64,000 nucleotides of DNA from Desulfobulbaceae bacterium (GCA_004332195.1 SJBG01000001.1:62001-126000); one strand, 5' to 3'; counted from the stretch's first letter, positions 8,688 through 18,016 are shown. Program-made: numbers and translations. The notes: a model not told the origin generated them from the letters alone.

Positions 8688-9478
8688 TTTGCGACGACAA
8701 CGGCAAGCGCCAGTTTTGGCAAGAGCTGGGCGATAATCTCGGAGTTACGTTTAATCGCATCAGACAGACGCCAGCGCTTAAAATCACGAGTCCCAACCTT
8801 GTTGCTGATACAACGAATCTCCAGCAAAGGCAGGCGGTATTGTTGACAGACATAAGCGGCGGCAGCGCCTTCCATGTTTTCGCAAAGCCCTTGGTGACGG
8901 CGAGCCAGAGCTAGGGCCCGGGCCGAGGTGGCAGTGGTGGCGTTGACCGTGATAAAAGTGCCACTGTGGAAGGGAATCTTTAGCTGCCGCAGGATTGTTT
9001 TGGCGGCGGACGCCAGAGGGGTGTCCAAGGAAAACTCGTGAGCTGCGACCAGATCCGGATGTGTAAAGGGGTCAGCCACGTGGATGGTGGCAATCCCGAA
9101 ATCGCCGAGCACTTCTCGGTCCGCCAGACAAATATCCAAAATCTCGGCAGGCTTCGGCGGTTCATCCGTCTGCTCGTTGGCCGTTTCCAGTAAATCAGCA
9201 GGGACCGGATAAGCTCCGGCCACCCCTCCGAGGATCACCCCGGCGTAATCCCGGCACCGATCGGGTTGGCTGGCCAGATACCCGGCCAAGGTTGCGGCCG
9301 TAGCCGTTAGTCCCACCCCGCAGCAGAGGAAATCCAGACGGGAAACTGCTTGCTGATCATCAGAGGTCGTCTGTCTCAAAGTCTCCCGCAGGGGGGTAAG
9401 CTCCATGACCGTGGCTGCCAGGAGCAAAAAACGGGCGGCAGCGGTGGGCTTCGCCTGGCTTGCGACAAAACCGCTCAT
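8684..9478 (-). CDS. mqnB: Futalosine hydrolase MqnB
   Basis: 264 residues of the nucleoside phosphorylase/MTAN fold. Supporting segments are the GVGLTATAATLAGYLA loop, the central NMEGAAAAYVCQQY motif with the purine-site glutamate, and ISNKVGTRD near the C-terminus. It removes hypoxanthine from futalosine in menaquinone synthesis. The 4-bp overlaps with panD upstream and mqnD downstream place it in one operon. MTA/SAH nucleosidase is the alternative, but the partner gene mqnD argues for MqnB. Confidence 0.88.
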   Translation of the reverse strand: MSGFVASQAKPTAAARFLLLAATVMELTPLRETLRQTTSDDQQAVSRLDFLCCGVGLTATAATLAGYLASQPDRCRDYAGVILGGVAGAYPVPADLLETANEQTDEPPKPAEILDICLADREVLGDFGIATIHVADPFTHPDLVAAHEFSLDTPLASAAKTILRQLKIPFHSGTFITVNATTATSARALALARRHQGLCENMEGAAAAYVCQQYRLPLLEIRCISNKVGTRDFKRWRLSDAIKRNSEIIAQLLPKLALAVVVAK

Positions 9479-9864
9479 GCTCCGAGGTCAGTCGGCTCGC
9501 TGAGTCCCCGCCGCTTAATCCGGTTGCTTGAGTCGAGAACGATGATTTGCGGATGATACTCCTTCAGTTCCTCGGGCCGATAAAGGGCATAGCTGACAAT
9601 AATGATCATATCACCAGCCAAGCCCTTACGGGCCGCGGCCCCTCGCAGGCCAATGATCCCAGAACCGGCCGGAGCTTCGATGGTATAAGTTTCGAAACGC
9701 TCACCGTTATGCATGTTGTAAACGTGAACACCCTCGAAAGGAGCCAGGCCGACGGCCGCCATCAAATCAGCATCCACCGCCAGACTGCCCTCGTAGTGAA
9801 GATTGGCATCAACCACCGTGGCCCGGTGAATCTTGGATTTCAACATGGATTGCAGCATAATCAA
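9475..9864 (-). CDS. panD: Aspartate 1-decarboxylase proenzyme PanD
   Basis: 129 residues, normal for PanD. MLKSKIHRATV and the autocleavage site YEGS (Gly-Ser) near residue 25 are visible, followed by NGERFETY and GSGIIGLRGAAAR. The pyruvoyl enzyme makes beta-alanine, the partner of pantoate in the PanC reaction, whose gene lies just upstream. The stop overlaps mqnB by 4 bp. Confidence 0.96.
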   Translation of the reverse strand: MIMLQSMLKSKIHRATVVDANLHYEGSLAVDADLMAAVGLAPFEGVHVYNMHNGERFETYTIEAPAGSGIIGLRGAAARKGLAGDMIIIVSYALYRPEELKEYHPQIIVLDSSNRIKRRGLSEPTDLGA

Positions 9865-9914
9865 TCAATCCTCTTTGGCTTATTTTCCGTAACCGTTCCC
9901 ATTTACTCACTCAT

Positions 9915-10754
9915 TTATCCAAATCGGCAGTTATCAATCAGCCTGGTTGAACCGCAGTGAGCGGCTAGGGCCAAAATTGTATTGATTCCCACCGCGGTCA
10001 CCGGCTTCAGATTTGACTCATCAACAAACTCTATGTACTCCGGTTCCAGCCCGGCTGAAGTCAAAATGGCAGCGACCTTCGGGCGCAAAACATCCGGTCG
10101 TCTTTCTCCCCGTTTTACCATGCTGCCAGCGTGCTTAAGGGAATGCGCCAGAGCCGGGGCCGCCTGCCGTTGTTGGCTGCTCAAGTAAATGTTGCGGGAA
10201 CTCATGGCCAGCCCATCGGCTTCGCGCACAATGGGATGACCAAGAATTACAATATCTAAATTCAAATCTCGAACCAGGGTGCGGATTACCGCCAACTGCT
10301 GAAAATCCTTCTCGCCGAATATCGCCAGATCCGGTCGAACAATGTTGAAAAGCTTGGCCACCACGGTAGCCACCCCGGCAAAATGACCGGGCCGACTGCG
10401 GCCGCAGAGACTATCACTGACCCCGGTTACCGTCACCGTGGTCTGGAAGTTTTCAGGATACATCAGGGCGAGGTCCGGGCAAAACAGGATATTAACCCCG
10501 TTGGTCGTTGCCAGTTTGCGGTCTCGCTGCCGATTGCTGGGGTAAGATTTAAGATCTTCCCCGGCCGCAAATTGAATGGGGTTGACAAAAATACTGACCA
10601 CCAGGCTATCGGCCCGAGCGACGGCAAAACGCATCAGACTGAGGTGCCCCTCATGAAAATAACCCATGGTAGGCACCAAAGCTAACTTTTGCCCAGCCCG
10701 ACGCGTCCGCTCCGACCAGGCCCTCATTTCAACGGGATTAGTGATGATTTGCAT
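9915..10754 (-). CDS. panC: Pantothenate synthetase PanC
   Basis: 279 residues. Nucleotidyltransferase motifs are present: LVPTMGYFHEGHLSLMR (HxGH-like), SIFVNPIQF, FGEKDFQQL and the KMSKS-like READGLAMSSRNIYL. It joins pantoate and beta-alanine with ATP. It is the first gene of the panC-panD-mqnB-mqnD run. The separation of 50 bp from panD fits one transcript. Confidence 0.97.
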   Translation of the reverse strand: MQIITNPVEMRAWSERTRRAGQKLALVPTMGYFHEGHLSLMRFAVARADSLVVSIFVNPIQFAAGEDLKSYPSNRQRDRKLATTNGVNILFCPDLALMYPENFQTTVTVTGVSDSLCGRSRPGHFAGVATVVAKLFNIVRPDLAIFGEKDFQQLAVIRTLVRDLNLDIVILGHPIVREADGLAMSSRNIYLSSQQRQAAPALAHSLKHAGSMVKRGERRPDVLRPKVAAILTSAGLEPEYIEFVDESNLKPVTAVGINTILALAAHCGSTRLIDNCRFG

Positions 10755-10770
10755 CTAAACCAAAGCCTTA

Positions 10771-10930
10771 GGGCACGCTAAGAAATAACCTCACATTTTG
10801 CAGCGCGGATTCATCCTGACATGACGGCGTTACTCGTCGGTTGAATAGCCCGGCTATTCGCCCCCCCCTTGCGCCTGGTCATGCTGGAGCCTCGATCCCT
10901 CAAGATGTAAATTTATTGCTGAGTGAGCCC
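10771..10930. repeat. R2 miniature inverted-repeat element, copy A
   Basis: 160 bp element bounded by inverted ends of about 30 bp (GGGCACGCTAAGAAATAACC at the left; the right end read in reverse begins GGGCTCACTCAGCAATAAAT). Direct repeats TTA flank it (10768-10770 and 10931-10933), consistent with target duplication. It holds no reading frame of note and lies between panC and the TPR gene. Confidence 0.75.
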
Positions 10931-10979
10931 TTAGGGAAATCTTGGATGAGCCTTAGCAAAAGAGAGCGGGTGGAAGAAA

Positions 10980-11708
10980 TCAGCGCAGACGTTGCAACGC
11001 TTGCGCTCTGAGCAACCGGGCAACGTTTTCCATTGCCACTACCTGACGATATTTTTCCCAAGCCGCATCCATGTCACCCCGGCGGGCCAACATATCGCCA
11101 CTGCCCAACAAGCCCCAAGCCTCGAAACCGACGATCGTTTCCAGCTCCAGATAAACGGCGGCGGCCTGGTCATACCGCTTTAGTTCCACCAGGGCTTGGG
11201 CCAGACTGAGTTGAACCATGGGCCTCCGGGGATCGAGCCGGGAAAGAGTCGGCAACAGCTCCTCGTAAGCCTGGACCGCACTGGCCATTTCTCCGGCTTC
11301 CCGGGCCTGGTGGGCCAATTCAATTCGGCCCCAAAGTCCGGCCCCGGTGCGGGGATATTTGGCGATCAACTCATTAAGAGCAGCAACTCGAACTAAAGAA
11401 TCGTTGGCACCCATGGCCACTGACAATTGTTCCGAGGCTCGATTCTCCCGACCGGAGATATATTGCTGGCTAAAAACCCAACCCAGAATCACCACCAGCA
11501 ACAAGACAAGGCCCGCCAGCAAATGGCGATACCAAATCGTAAGAAAATCGGCTACAGTGGGCGGCAGATTAAGTTCGTCGATAAAATTGCCGCCGCTGCC
11601 GCCGCCGCTGCCGCTGCCGCTGCCGTTGGGGGTGGGGGCGGCGGAGTCCATAATGTTTTCGATTTTGAAAACTTTTTTGTCGGTCACGCTTTCTCCCTGT
11701 CGCTTCAT
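10980..11708 (-). CDS. Single-pass membrane protein with TPR-like periplasmic domain (YfgM-like)
   Basis: About 242 residues from the ATG at 11708; a TTG five codons upstream is possible but less likely. A short N-terminal segment contains a Gly/Ser-rich linker (GSGSGSGGGSGG), then one membrane span (about residues 60-85) and tetratricopeptide-like helices (for example AHQAREAGEMASAVQAYEEL). The layout resembles YfgM, an inner-membrane protein linked to the Sec translocon and outer-membrane assembly, but sequence alone does not prove it. It is divergently oriented from xseA. Confidence 0.65.
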   Translation of the reverse strand: MKRQGESVTDKKVFKIENIMDSAAPTPNGSGSGSGGGSGGNFIDELNLPPTVADFLTIWYRHLLAGLVLLLVVILGWVFSQQYISGRENRASEQLSVAMGANDSLVRVAALNELIAKYPRTGAGLWGRIELAHQAREAGEMASAVQAYEELLPTLSRLDPRRPMVQLSLAQALVELKRYDQAAAVYLELETIVGFEAWGLLGSGDMLARRGDMDAAWEKYRQVVAMENVARLLRAQALQRLR

Positions 11709-11878
11709 AAATGTTAAACTCAAGCGTTGAGTTGTCTCTTTCTCGATAATATACCGGAAAAAGCATTGAAAAAGTATCGGAAAAACAAAGTTTCATTCTA
11801 GCAAAATTTCGTTTTTTCGTTCTCCATCCTTCGTAACATACTCGAGTTTAAGCGAAAAATCACCCAGGATTTCCCGGC

Positions 11879-13228
11879 ATGGAAAACCCCTTCGATCATC
11901 GTATTCAAACAGTAAACGAGCTTACCCGATCAATTCGAGGGCTGCTGGAAACATCCTACTCGATGATCACTGTGACCGGAGAGGTCTCCAACCTGCGCCG
12001 CCCTCAGTCCGGCCATCTTTATTTCACCCTCAAGGACGCCTACGCCCAGATCCGGGCGGTACTATTCAAGGCCCAGCAGCGCTACCTGACCTGTGTCCCC
12101 GCCGACGGTCTGGAGGTGCTTTGTCGGGGGCGCATCTCGGTTTACGAGCCCCGGGGGGAATACCAATTGATTATTGATTATCTGGACGCAAAAGGGGCGG
12201 GCCTGCTGCGCATCGCTTTCGACCAGTTGAAAGCCAAACTGGAGGCCGAAGGTCTGTTTGCCCCGGAACGTAAAAGACCTCTGCCCTTTTTGCCGCGCAA
12301 TATCGCGGTGGTCACCGCACCCCAAGGGGCGGCGATTCGGGATTTTCTTTTACAAGCCCGACAACGTTCACCCGGCACGGCCATCAGCATCATGCCCGTG
12401 CGGGTTCAGGGAGAGGGAGCGGCGGCGGAAATTGTTCAGGCCATTACCGAACTTAACCGCATGGGTCGGGCCGAAATCATCGTTATATGTCGGGGGGGTG
12501 GTTCGCTGGAAGATCTCCGGGCCTTCAACGAAGAGACGCTGGCCCGAGCTATCGCCACCTCCAAAATTCCGGTGGTATCGGCGGTAGGCCACGAGGTCGA
12601 TTTCACTATCGCCGATTTCGTCGCCGATCTTCGAGCCCCTACCCCCACTGCAGCGGCCCAGATGATTCTGCCCAGGCAAGATGTTCTGGCGGCAGCGATA
12701 TCCGATCTTAACCACCGCGTTAGCGCCACCATGACCCGGCGGCTGGCCACAGCCCGACAACAACTGATGACCGCTCGGCGCCTGCTGGGCGACCCCGGTC
12801 GTCTGCTGGTCCAGCATCATTTACGCTTGGATCATCGACAAACGGAACTTGGACATGCCCTGCATCGCCGTCTCCATCGCGATCGCGACCAACTCAACGA
12901 CTTTAACGTCGTCCTGCAACACCATGATCCCCGCCGAACCATCACTCGTCATCATGGCCAGATCCGGGAAAACACCTTGCGCCTTTCTTGGCTGATGCAG
13001 CGTCTGCTAAGCGCAAAACGTTATCAATTAAGCCAATCCGTTGGCATCCTGGACGCAGTAAGCCCCCTGGCGGTACTCAGCCGCGGCTATGCCATACCCT
13101 ACCGCCACGACGGCGCCGTACTGCGAAGCGTCAATCAGGCCAGGCTTGGCGAGGAAATAAGACTCAGCCTCAACGACGGACATCTGGGTTGCAAAATCAC
13201 CGAAATCAAACATAACACCGATCGGTAA
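11879..13228 (+). CDS. xseA: Exodeoxyribonuclease VII large subunit
   Basis: 449 residues. The N-terminal OB-fold (VTGEVSNLRRPQSGHLYFTLKD) and the catalytic core (VVTAPQGAAIRDF, IICRGGGSLEDLRAFNEE, VSAVGHEVDFTIADFVADLRAPTPTAAAQ split across the core) are all recognisable, followed by the long helical C-terminal region. With the small subunit XseB it degrades single-stranded DNA from both ends. xseB is not adjacent here. Confidence 0.97.
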   Translation: MENPFDHRIQTVNELTRSIRGLLETSYSMITVTGEVSNLRRPQSGHLYFTLKDAYAQIRAVLFKAQQRYLTCVPADGLEVLCRGRISVYEPRGEYQLIIDYLDAKGAGLLRIAFDQLKAKLEAEGLFAPERKRPLPFLPRNIAVVTAPQGAAIRDFLLQARQRSPGTAISIMPVRVQGEGAAAEIVQAITELNRMGRAEIIVICRGGGSLEDLRAFNEETLARAIATSKIPVVSAVGHEVDFTIADFVADLRAPTPTAAAQMILPRQDVLAAAISDLNHRVSATMTRRLATARQQLMTARRLLGDPGRLLVQHHLRLDHRQTELGHALHRRLHRDRDQLNDFNVVLQHHDPRRTITRHHGQIRENTLRLSWLMQRLLSAKRYQLSQSVGILDAVSPLAVLSRGYAIPYRHDGAVLRSVNQARLGEEIRLSLNDGHLGCKITEIKHNTDR

Positions 13229-13294
13229 AAGCTTACCAGCGCCTCGGCTTCATTCATTCGGTAAAAGACGGGGTGCTGGTGAACTGATCTTTTA

Positions 13295-13434
13295 GGCTAC
13301 CTTGAAAATTGCTATTTTGTTTGAGTTTACGGCCTGCGAAAAAAAAATACCGCAGGCATATGGTTGATATTCCGAGGATAATTTTTTGAGCATAACGCAG
13401 AAATCGGGCGAAAGAGCAATTTTTCAAGGTGGCC
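13295..13434. repeat. R1 miniature inverted-repeat element, copy A
   Basis: 140 bp element with ends GGCTACCTTGAAAATTGC and, inverted, GGCCACCTTGAAAAATTGC. Direct repeats TTTA flank it at 13291-13294 and 13435-13438. The right-hand TTTA contains the TAA stop of the recD-like gene (13438-13436), so insertion occurred at that stop codon. Confidence 0.8.
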
Positions 13435-13435
13435 T

Positions 13436-15712
13436 TTACTCTGCGAGCACCGAGCCAAGCTGCTCGGCCAGGCCGGAGCTTCGTTGCCGACGGCGTTCCA
13501 CCGCTTTGCTGATAACGGCTTCCGGGCCAAAGAGATGAACGCTGCCTCGGGCCCTTGAAACCGCGGTGTAAAGCAGTTCTCGACTAAGCAGTGGGGAATC
13601 TTCCCGGGGCAGGACTACCGCCACCCGGAAAAATTCCGAACCCTGACTTTTGTGGATGGTCATGGCAAAAGCGGTTTCATGACGAGGCAGACGGCCCAGG
13701 CTTAGACGACGCAAACCGGCGGCTGCGGGGAAAAAGGCCATCAGCTCACCGTTATCCTCAGGAGAATCCCAGATTACGCCCAAATCACCGTTAAAAAGCC
13801 GAATGTCATAATTATTGGCAACCACCAGGAGCGGTCGCCCCCGATACCACTCATTTGGTCCCAGGGCCGGTGACCAACCAGGGATAAGCTCGGCAATCGT
13901 CAGTAGTTCGCGACAAAAAACATTAAGTCGCTCAACCCCCGCCGGCCCTCGACGATGGGGACAAAGCAGGCGAAAGTCATTGAGTCGGCTCAGGGCCTCG
14001 GCCGCCGATGAGGCTTCCAGATAACCACGAAAACCAGCCAGAATCAGAGCCCGGAACTCCGGATCATTTTCCGGGTCCGGGGCCACGTTTAGAGTTAGTT
14101 CCGGCCACCTTTCGCTTTTGATCGGCAAAGTACGTCTCCAGGCGCTACTTAGCTCCAAACCCGGATGTTGTTCATCACCCGCCCCCAGATTCAGCCCTCG
14201 GGCCGGTACGGCCAGCGCCGAGGCCGAAGCGCCGGCCTTGATTCTCCGGACCAAGGCGCCGATTCCCCGTTGAGGATCGAAACGAAACCCCCGCTGTAGG
14301 GAGACGACGCAGGAAGCCAGACCGGAAGAGGCCCGGCAAATATCCCCGAGAATGGCGCCGGCCTCCACCGAGGCCAATTGATCCTGATCGCCCAGCAGAA
14401 TCAGCCGGGCCTTGGGGGGGATGGCGGCCAACAGTTTGCTCATCAGAGCCAGATCCACCATCGAGGCCTCGTCCACCACCACCAAGTCAGCGGCCAGAGG
14501 GCGATCCCGATTATACCGGAAAACAGTCGGATTATCAGACTGATAACCCAGAGCCCGATGAATGGTCATGGGCGCAGGGACCCCGGCCAGTCGTCGGCCT
14601 TTGTCGGCCAGATCCGGCAGGGCCGCCACTAGACTATCCTGTTTTTGGCTAATGGCCTCACCGAGCCGGAGAGCCGCCTTGCCGGTGGGCGCCAGCAATA
14701 AAATCCTGGGGGGATTGCCTCCCGAGGCCACAACATCATGCCCCGAGGCCGCAATTTCATGATTCTCCGGAACTGCAACATCCCTCTCTGATGATGCAGC
14801 ATCACCGCTTAAAACCGCGATCGCACTTCCCGAGGTTGCGACCTTGCTTCCCGGGGCCGCAACCGCACACTTTGGGACCGCAACCTCATCTCCCAACACT
14901 GCGGTCGGTTTGACGTGAAATCGGGACGGTTCTTGCGCCAGAATGGTCAGAATGAAAAAAATAATTGTGGTTTTGCCGGTGCCCGGCCCGCCGGTAATCA
15001 CCGTTAGATGATGGCGAAGCGCCGCGAGGACGGCTCTTTGCTGGTCTCGGTCAAGCTCAACCCCGGTTGCCGTCGCCAGTTTCCGCAACCGTTGCTCAGC
15101 CCAAATCAGATCCGGTTGCGGCTGGACTAAAACCGCTCGACGGCGAATATCTGTAACCAACGTCCGCTCATATTGCCAGTAACGGTGAAGATAAAGACGA
15201 TGGTTGGCCAACACCAGCGGAGCAACAAAGGGGTCAGCAAAAACGGGGCGAGTGAGATCAGTCTTCTCTGATGTCGGTTTTATTTTGCTCGTCTGTTCAG
15301 GCGGCAGGTGGGGTGGGGCTGGCGCTCGGTTCACCTCGGACACGGACGGTAAACTTAGTTGGGGCGAGGGCGAGATGTCCACCAAGGGTGAGCGGCGCAG
15401 TTCGCGCGCCAAGGCTGGGGTGTCGGGCTTGGGATAGCCAGCCGCTGTAGCCAACGGTGGCCACCAGGTGGCTGTTTCATCAAAATCAAGACAGATATGG
15501 CCCTGGTCGATGGCAAAACGAGCCAGGGCGGCGGTAAGCAGCAAGACCGGAGAAGCAGCCGGATCGAGGCGGGCCAGCAACGTAACCCAATGCAGATCAA
15601 ACTCGGCCAATGCTTCCTCCCGAACCAGACGGGTCAGCAGACTATCTAATTCCGGCCAATTGGTCAATTCGGGGGAGATCAGGGGGGGATCGGTGACGAC
15701 TGTTCGTATCAT
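13436..15712 (-). CDS. recD: RecD-like exodeoxyribonuclease V alpha subunit / SF1B helicase
   Basis: 758 residues. It has a RecD-like N-terminal domain, Walker A VITGGPGTGKTTI (near 240), DEAS box DLVVVDEASMVDL, LLLGDQDQLASVEAGAILGDI, and the C-terminal FAMTIHKSQGSEF and LYTAVSRARG motifs. In RecBCD this is the 5'-3' motor subunit; recB and recC are not in the window, so partners are unknown. Between the Walker A block and motif Ia lies an insert of about nine degenerate heptads (around 272-335), encoded by 21-bp tandem repeats at about 14728-14905. The 3' end abuts R1 copy A. Confidence 0.88.
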   Translation of the reverse strand: MIRTVVTDPPLISPELTNWPELDSLLTRLVREEALAEFDLHWVTLLARLDPAASPVLLLTAALARFAIDQGHICLDFDETATWWPPLATAAGYPKPDTPALARELRRSPLVDISPSPQLSLPSVSEVNRAPAPPHLPPEQTSKIKPTSEKTDLTRPVFADPFVAPLVLANHRLYLHRYWQYERTLVTDIRRRAVLVQPQPDLIWAEQRLRKLATATGVELDRDQQRAVLAALRHHLTVITGGPGTGKTTIIFFILTILAQEPSRFHVKPTAVLGDEVAVPKCAVAAPGSKVATSGSAIAVLSGDAASSERDVAVPENHEIAASGHDVVASGGNPPRILLLAPTGKAALRLGEAISQKQDSLVAALPDLADKGRRLAGVPAPMTIHRALGYQSDNPTVFRYNRDRPLAADLVVVDEASMVDLALMSKLLAAIPPKARLILLGDQDQLASVEAGAILGDICRASSGLASCVVSLQRGFRFDPQRGIGALVRRIKAGASASALAVPARGLNLGAGDEQHPGLELSSAWRRTLPIKSERWPELTLNVAPDPENDPEFRALILAGFRGYLEASSAAEALSRLNDFRLLCPHRRGPAGVERLNVFCRELLTIAELIPGWSPALGPNEWYRGRPLLVVANNYDIRLFNGDLGVIWDSPEDNGELMAFFPAAAGLRRLSLGRLPRHETAFAMTIHKSQGSEFFRVAVVLPREDSPLLSRELLYTAVSRARGSVHLFGPEAVISKAVERRRQRSSGLAEQLGSVLAE
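14728..14905 (-). repeat. Degenerate 21-bp tandem repeats inside recD
   Basis: About nine units translate as heptads of the form (P/S)xxxxVAV, for instance LGDEVAV, PKCAVAA, PGSKVAT, SGSAIAV, SERDVAV, ASGHDVV. The frame is kept because the unit is 21 bp. It interrupts a conserved helicase core region and is presumably an exposed loop. Confidence 0.75.
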
Positions 15713-15853
15713 TTGGTCCCTTCATTAGATAACCTGGACGGACGTCAACAAGGCCAGCAAAGCCAACCGGCAACCAAGGCCGGCGGTGTCAACGGAACCA
15801 ACCGGCAACCGGCGTCATAAGGAATAACCACTATTTCTCTCCCTGGGTCAGGG

Positions 15854-17101
15854 TCACTGCGGGCCTTTATTTATTATCTTGTTGCCTTTGTGCATCATTT
15901 TGGCCTTGAGTAAATCGCCCAGGGTTCCTAGGGGATTATCGGATTTTTTTTGATATTTCCGGTAATCCGGGCTCACTTCATCGACACTGGTATCCCTTAA
16001 ATCAGGTCGACTCTTGAACCCACTTTTTTTCGCCGGGACGGTGACGGTCTCGATTTCGGCCGGTGGAGGCACGTTCAGGGAGAGTCGCCGTTTTTCCGGA
16101 TCAAAAGTCTCAATTTGAACCTCCAGTTCATCACCGACCTGTACTATCTCCCGAGGATGATTGATTCGACGACCAGCTCCAAGCTTGGAAATATGAATCA
16201 GGCCATCAATCCCCGGGGCAAGGGTGACAAAGGCGCCAAAGTCCATCAATCTAACCACCTTGCCCATCTGTCGCGAACCTTCGGGAAACCGGACGGGGAC
16301 CTCATCCCAGGGATCGGGTAAGGTATCTTTAAGGCTGAGCGCATAGCGGTCCTGTTCCCAGTCCAGACTTTTGATCACCACTTCAACCTGACGGCCCGGT
16401 TCAAGATGACTGTGAATATCTTCCACCCGGCCCCAGCCAATTTCCCCCATGGGAATCAGACCCTCGATCCCGCCGATATCGACAAAGGCGCCGAATTTTT
16501 GCAACGAAGTCACCGTGCCGCCAACTTTGTCCCCCACCTTCAGAGTTTGGCGCAATTCTTCCTTGCGAGCTGTCCGTTCTTCCTCCAACAACTGGCGACG
16601 AGAGAGGATAATGTTGCGACCCCCTTCCCGAAATTCCATGATTTTAAAGGTCATACATTGGCCCAGATACTCTTCGCTGTTCTCAACCCGGCGCAGGCCC
16701 ATCTGGGAATAAGGGCAAAAGGCCCGGATACTGCCACCGATCCGTACCTGAAAGCCGCCTTTACCCTCCGCCCCAACTGTTGCTTCCACTGGGATGCCGC
16801 AGCGAAATGCCTCTTCCAAGTGGGCTTGAGCGGCGACTCCACCGACTTTGGTGGTAAAAAGTTTTTCCTGTTTTTTCTCGGCCAGAAAATAAACTTTCAC
16901 CGTATCTCCCACCGCCACTTTGCAATTGCCCTCCGGGTCAAGAAACTCGGACTTGGCCACCACCCCTTCGCTCTTAGTGCCTGAGTCAATAAAAATCCAT
17001 TCGCGGGCGATGCCGACCACCGAGGCGCTGACCTGTTGTCCGGGTTGCAGTTTTTCTCCCACCACTTTATTTCTCGCAAAAAGTTCAGCAAAGCCACTCA
17101 T
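15854..17101 (-). CDS. S1-domain RNA-binding protein (ribosomal protein S1-like)
   Basis: 415 residues with four S1 OB-folds: about 22-90 (VSASVVGIAREWIFIDSG), 105-170 (degenerate, FQVRIGGSIRAFCPYSQ), 190-260 (GGTVTSLQKFGAFVDIGG) and 275-345 (MGKVVRLMDFGAFVTLAP). A basic tail follows. Canonical S1 has six repeats, so this is a shorter paralogue that may bind mRNA or act in RNA decay rather than being RpsA itself. The start codon overlaps the stop of an upstream reading-frame remnant (ATGA). Confidence 0.85.
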   Translation of the reverse strand: MSGFAELFARNKVVGEKLQPGQQVSASVVGIAREWIFIDSGTKSEGVVAKSEFLDPEGNCKVAVGDTVKVYFLAEKKQEKLFTTKVGGVAAQAHLEEAFRCGIPVEATVGAEGKGGFQVRIGGSIRAFCPYSQMGLRRVENSEEYLGQCMTFKIMEFREGGRNIILSRRQLLEEERTARKEELRQTLKVGDKVGGTVTSLQKFGAFVDIGGIEGLIPMGEIGWGRVEDIHSHLEPGRQVEVVIKSLDWEQDRYALSLKDTLPDPWDEVPVRFPEGSRQMGKVVRLMDFGAFVTLAPGIDGLIHISKLGAGRRINHPREIVQVGDELEVQIETFDPEKRRLSLNVPPPAEIETVTVPAKKSGFKSRPDLRDTSVDEVSPDYRKYQKKSDNPLGTLGDLLKAKMMHKGNKIINKGPQ

Positions 17102-17245
17102 TTGATCAACCCCTTTTCACAGTTTTCGGACATTTCCCTGATGGCCTCCAGGCAACGACGCTGCAAGGCACATTTCCCTCTGGTGTTTTCCCAATGATAA
17201 ACGCCGGCGGCGGAAAATCCAAGATAATCGGCAAAATCGGCTACA
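17098..17245 (-). pseudogene. C-terminal remnant of an HTH (XRE-like) reading frame
   Basis: An open frame of 48 codons runs from the edge of R1 copy B to a TGA that overlaps the S1-protein start. It contains FADYLGFSAAGVYHWE, which has the look of an XRE-type helix-turn-helix (LA.YLG.S...V..WE), followed by a cysteine-containing helical tail. There is no start codon left. If R1 copy B and one CTAYA flank are removed on paper, the frame joins the NUDIX-like gene upstream without a shift. It may therefore be the original C-terminus of that gene or a separate truncated regulator. Confidence 0.5.
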
Positions 17246-17385
17246 GGCTACCTTGAAAAATTAGCTATTTTGTTCGAGTTTACGGCACGTAAAAAAAATA
17301 CCGCAGGCATATGGTTGATATTCCGAGGATAATTTTTTGAGCATAACGCAGAAATCGGGCGAAAGAGCAATTTTTCAAGGTGGCC
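17246..17385. repeat. R1 miniature inverted-repeat element, copy B
   Basis: 140 bp, same orientation and subtype as copy A (shared interior GTTTACGGC and CCGCAGGCATATGG). Flanks are CTACA and CTATA, a possible 5-bp duplication with one mismatch. The element supplies the last residues (PP) and the stop of the NUDIX-like gene. Confidence 0.8.
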
Positions 17386-18016
17386 CTATACCAACCGAAA
17401 AACTCGCCTGACTGGCGAGACCCACAGCCATAAGCGACCATTTTTCAAATTTTTCCTTTTGTCGGTCAATTTCTGCTGCGCTCCACCAGCCCAGGGCATG
17501 AATATCCTCACCCTGTTTCCTGATTCGCAGATCATCGGCGGCCTGAATCTCACAACAATGAACCGCACCTAAATGGACTTGTCCGACTGAATCGGAATCA
17601 TCATTGATCCAGCCGATAAAATTTATCGGCAAACCGTTCGTCCCGCAGAGTTCCTCCTGACGTTCACGAAGAAGAGCCGCCAGATATGCGGCCAGAGTCA
17701 TCAGGCCGTTTTCGGTGTCTTCGATACTGATATGGCCGCCAATGCCCACCGAGAGACGGCTGGCCAAACGGCCTTCTCCGACCCCGTCGCCCCGTTGATA
17801 GACAAAAAAATGGTCCTGTCGGATGAATAACTGATAGGGAATAAGTTGTTTGTAGACCGGATCATACTCTGCGTCGCCCCGTCGCAGGAAATGCTGGGGC
17901 AATGAAAACACCCGCTCAAGCTCCGGCCCCATATATCTTCCCTGGGGAAGCGGGGTCCCGAAAAGGGCTTCCAGGTCGGTTCGCAACAGGCAAAATACTA
18001 TTTCATTTTCTTTCAT
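17375..18016 (-). CDS. NUDIX-like predicted phosphoesterase, C-terminus rewritten by R1
   Basis: 213 residues. The centre PYQLFIRQDHFFVYQRG followed by LSVGIGGHISIED resembles the NUDIX-fold family annotated as MutT-type predicted phosphoesterase (COG4112); the classic GX5EX7REUXEEXGU box is not intact, so a hydrolase activity is uncertain. The last codons and TGA lie inside R1 copy B. Excision of the element would extend the frame by about 46 residues into the HTH remnant at 17098-17245. The gene reads towards the S1 gene. Confidence 0.6.
   Translation of the reverse strand: MKENEIVFCLLRTDLEALFGTPLPQGRYMGPELERVFSLPQHFLRRGDAEYDPVYKQLIPYQLFIRQDHFFVYQRGDGVGEGRLASRLSVGIGGHISIEDTENGLMTLAAYLAALLRERQEELCGTNGLPINFIGWINDDSDSVGQVHLGAVHCCEIQAADDLRIRKQGEDIHALGWWSAAEIDRQKEKFEKWSLMAVGLASQASFSVGIGPP

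Noticed and set aside
11577-11640. Short GCC/GCTGC repeat as a separate element
   Set aside because: It encodes the Gly/Ser linker of the TPR membrane protein in frame.
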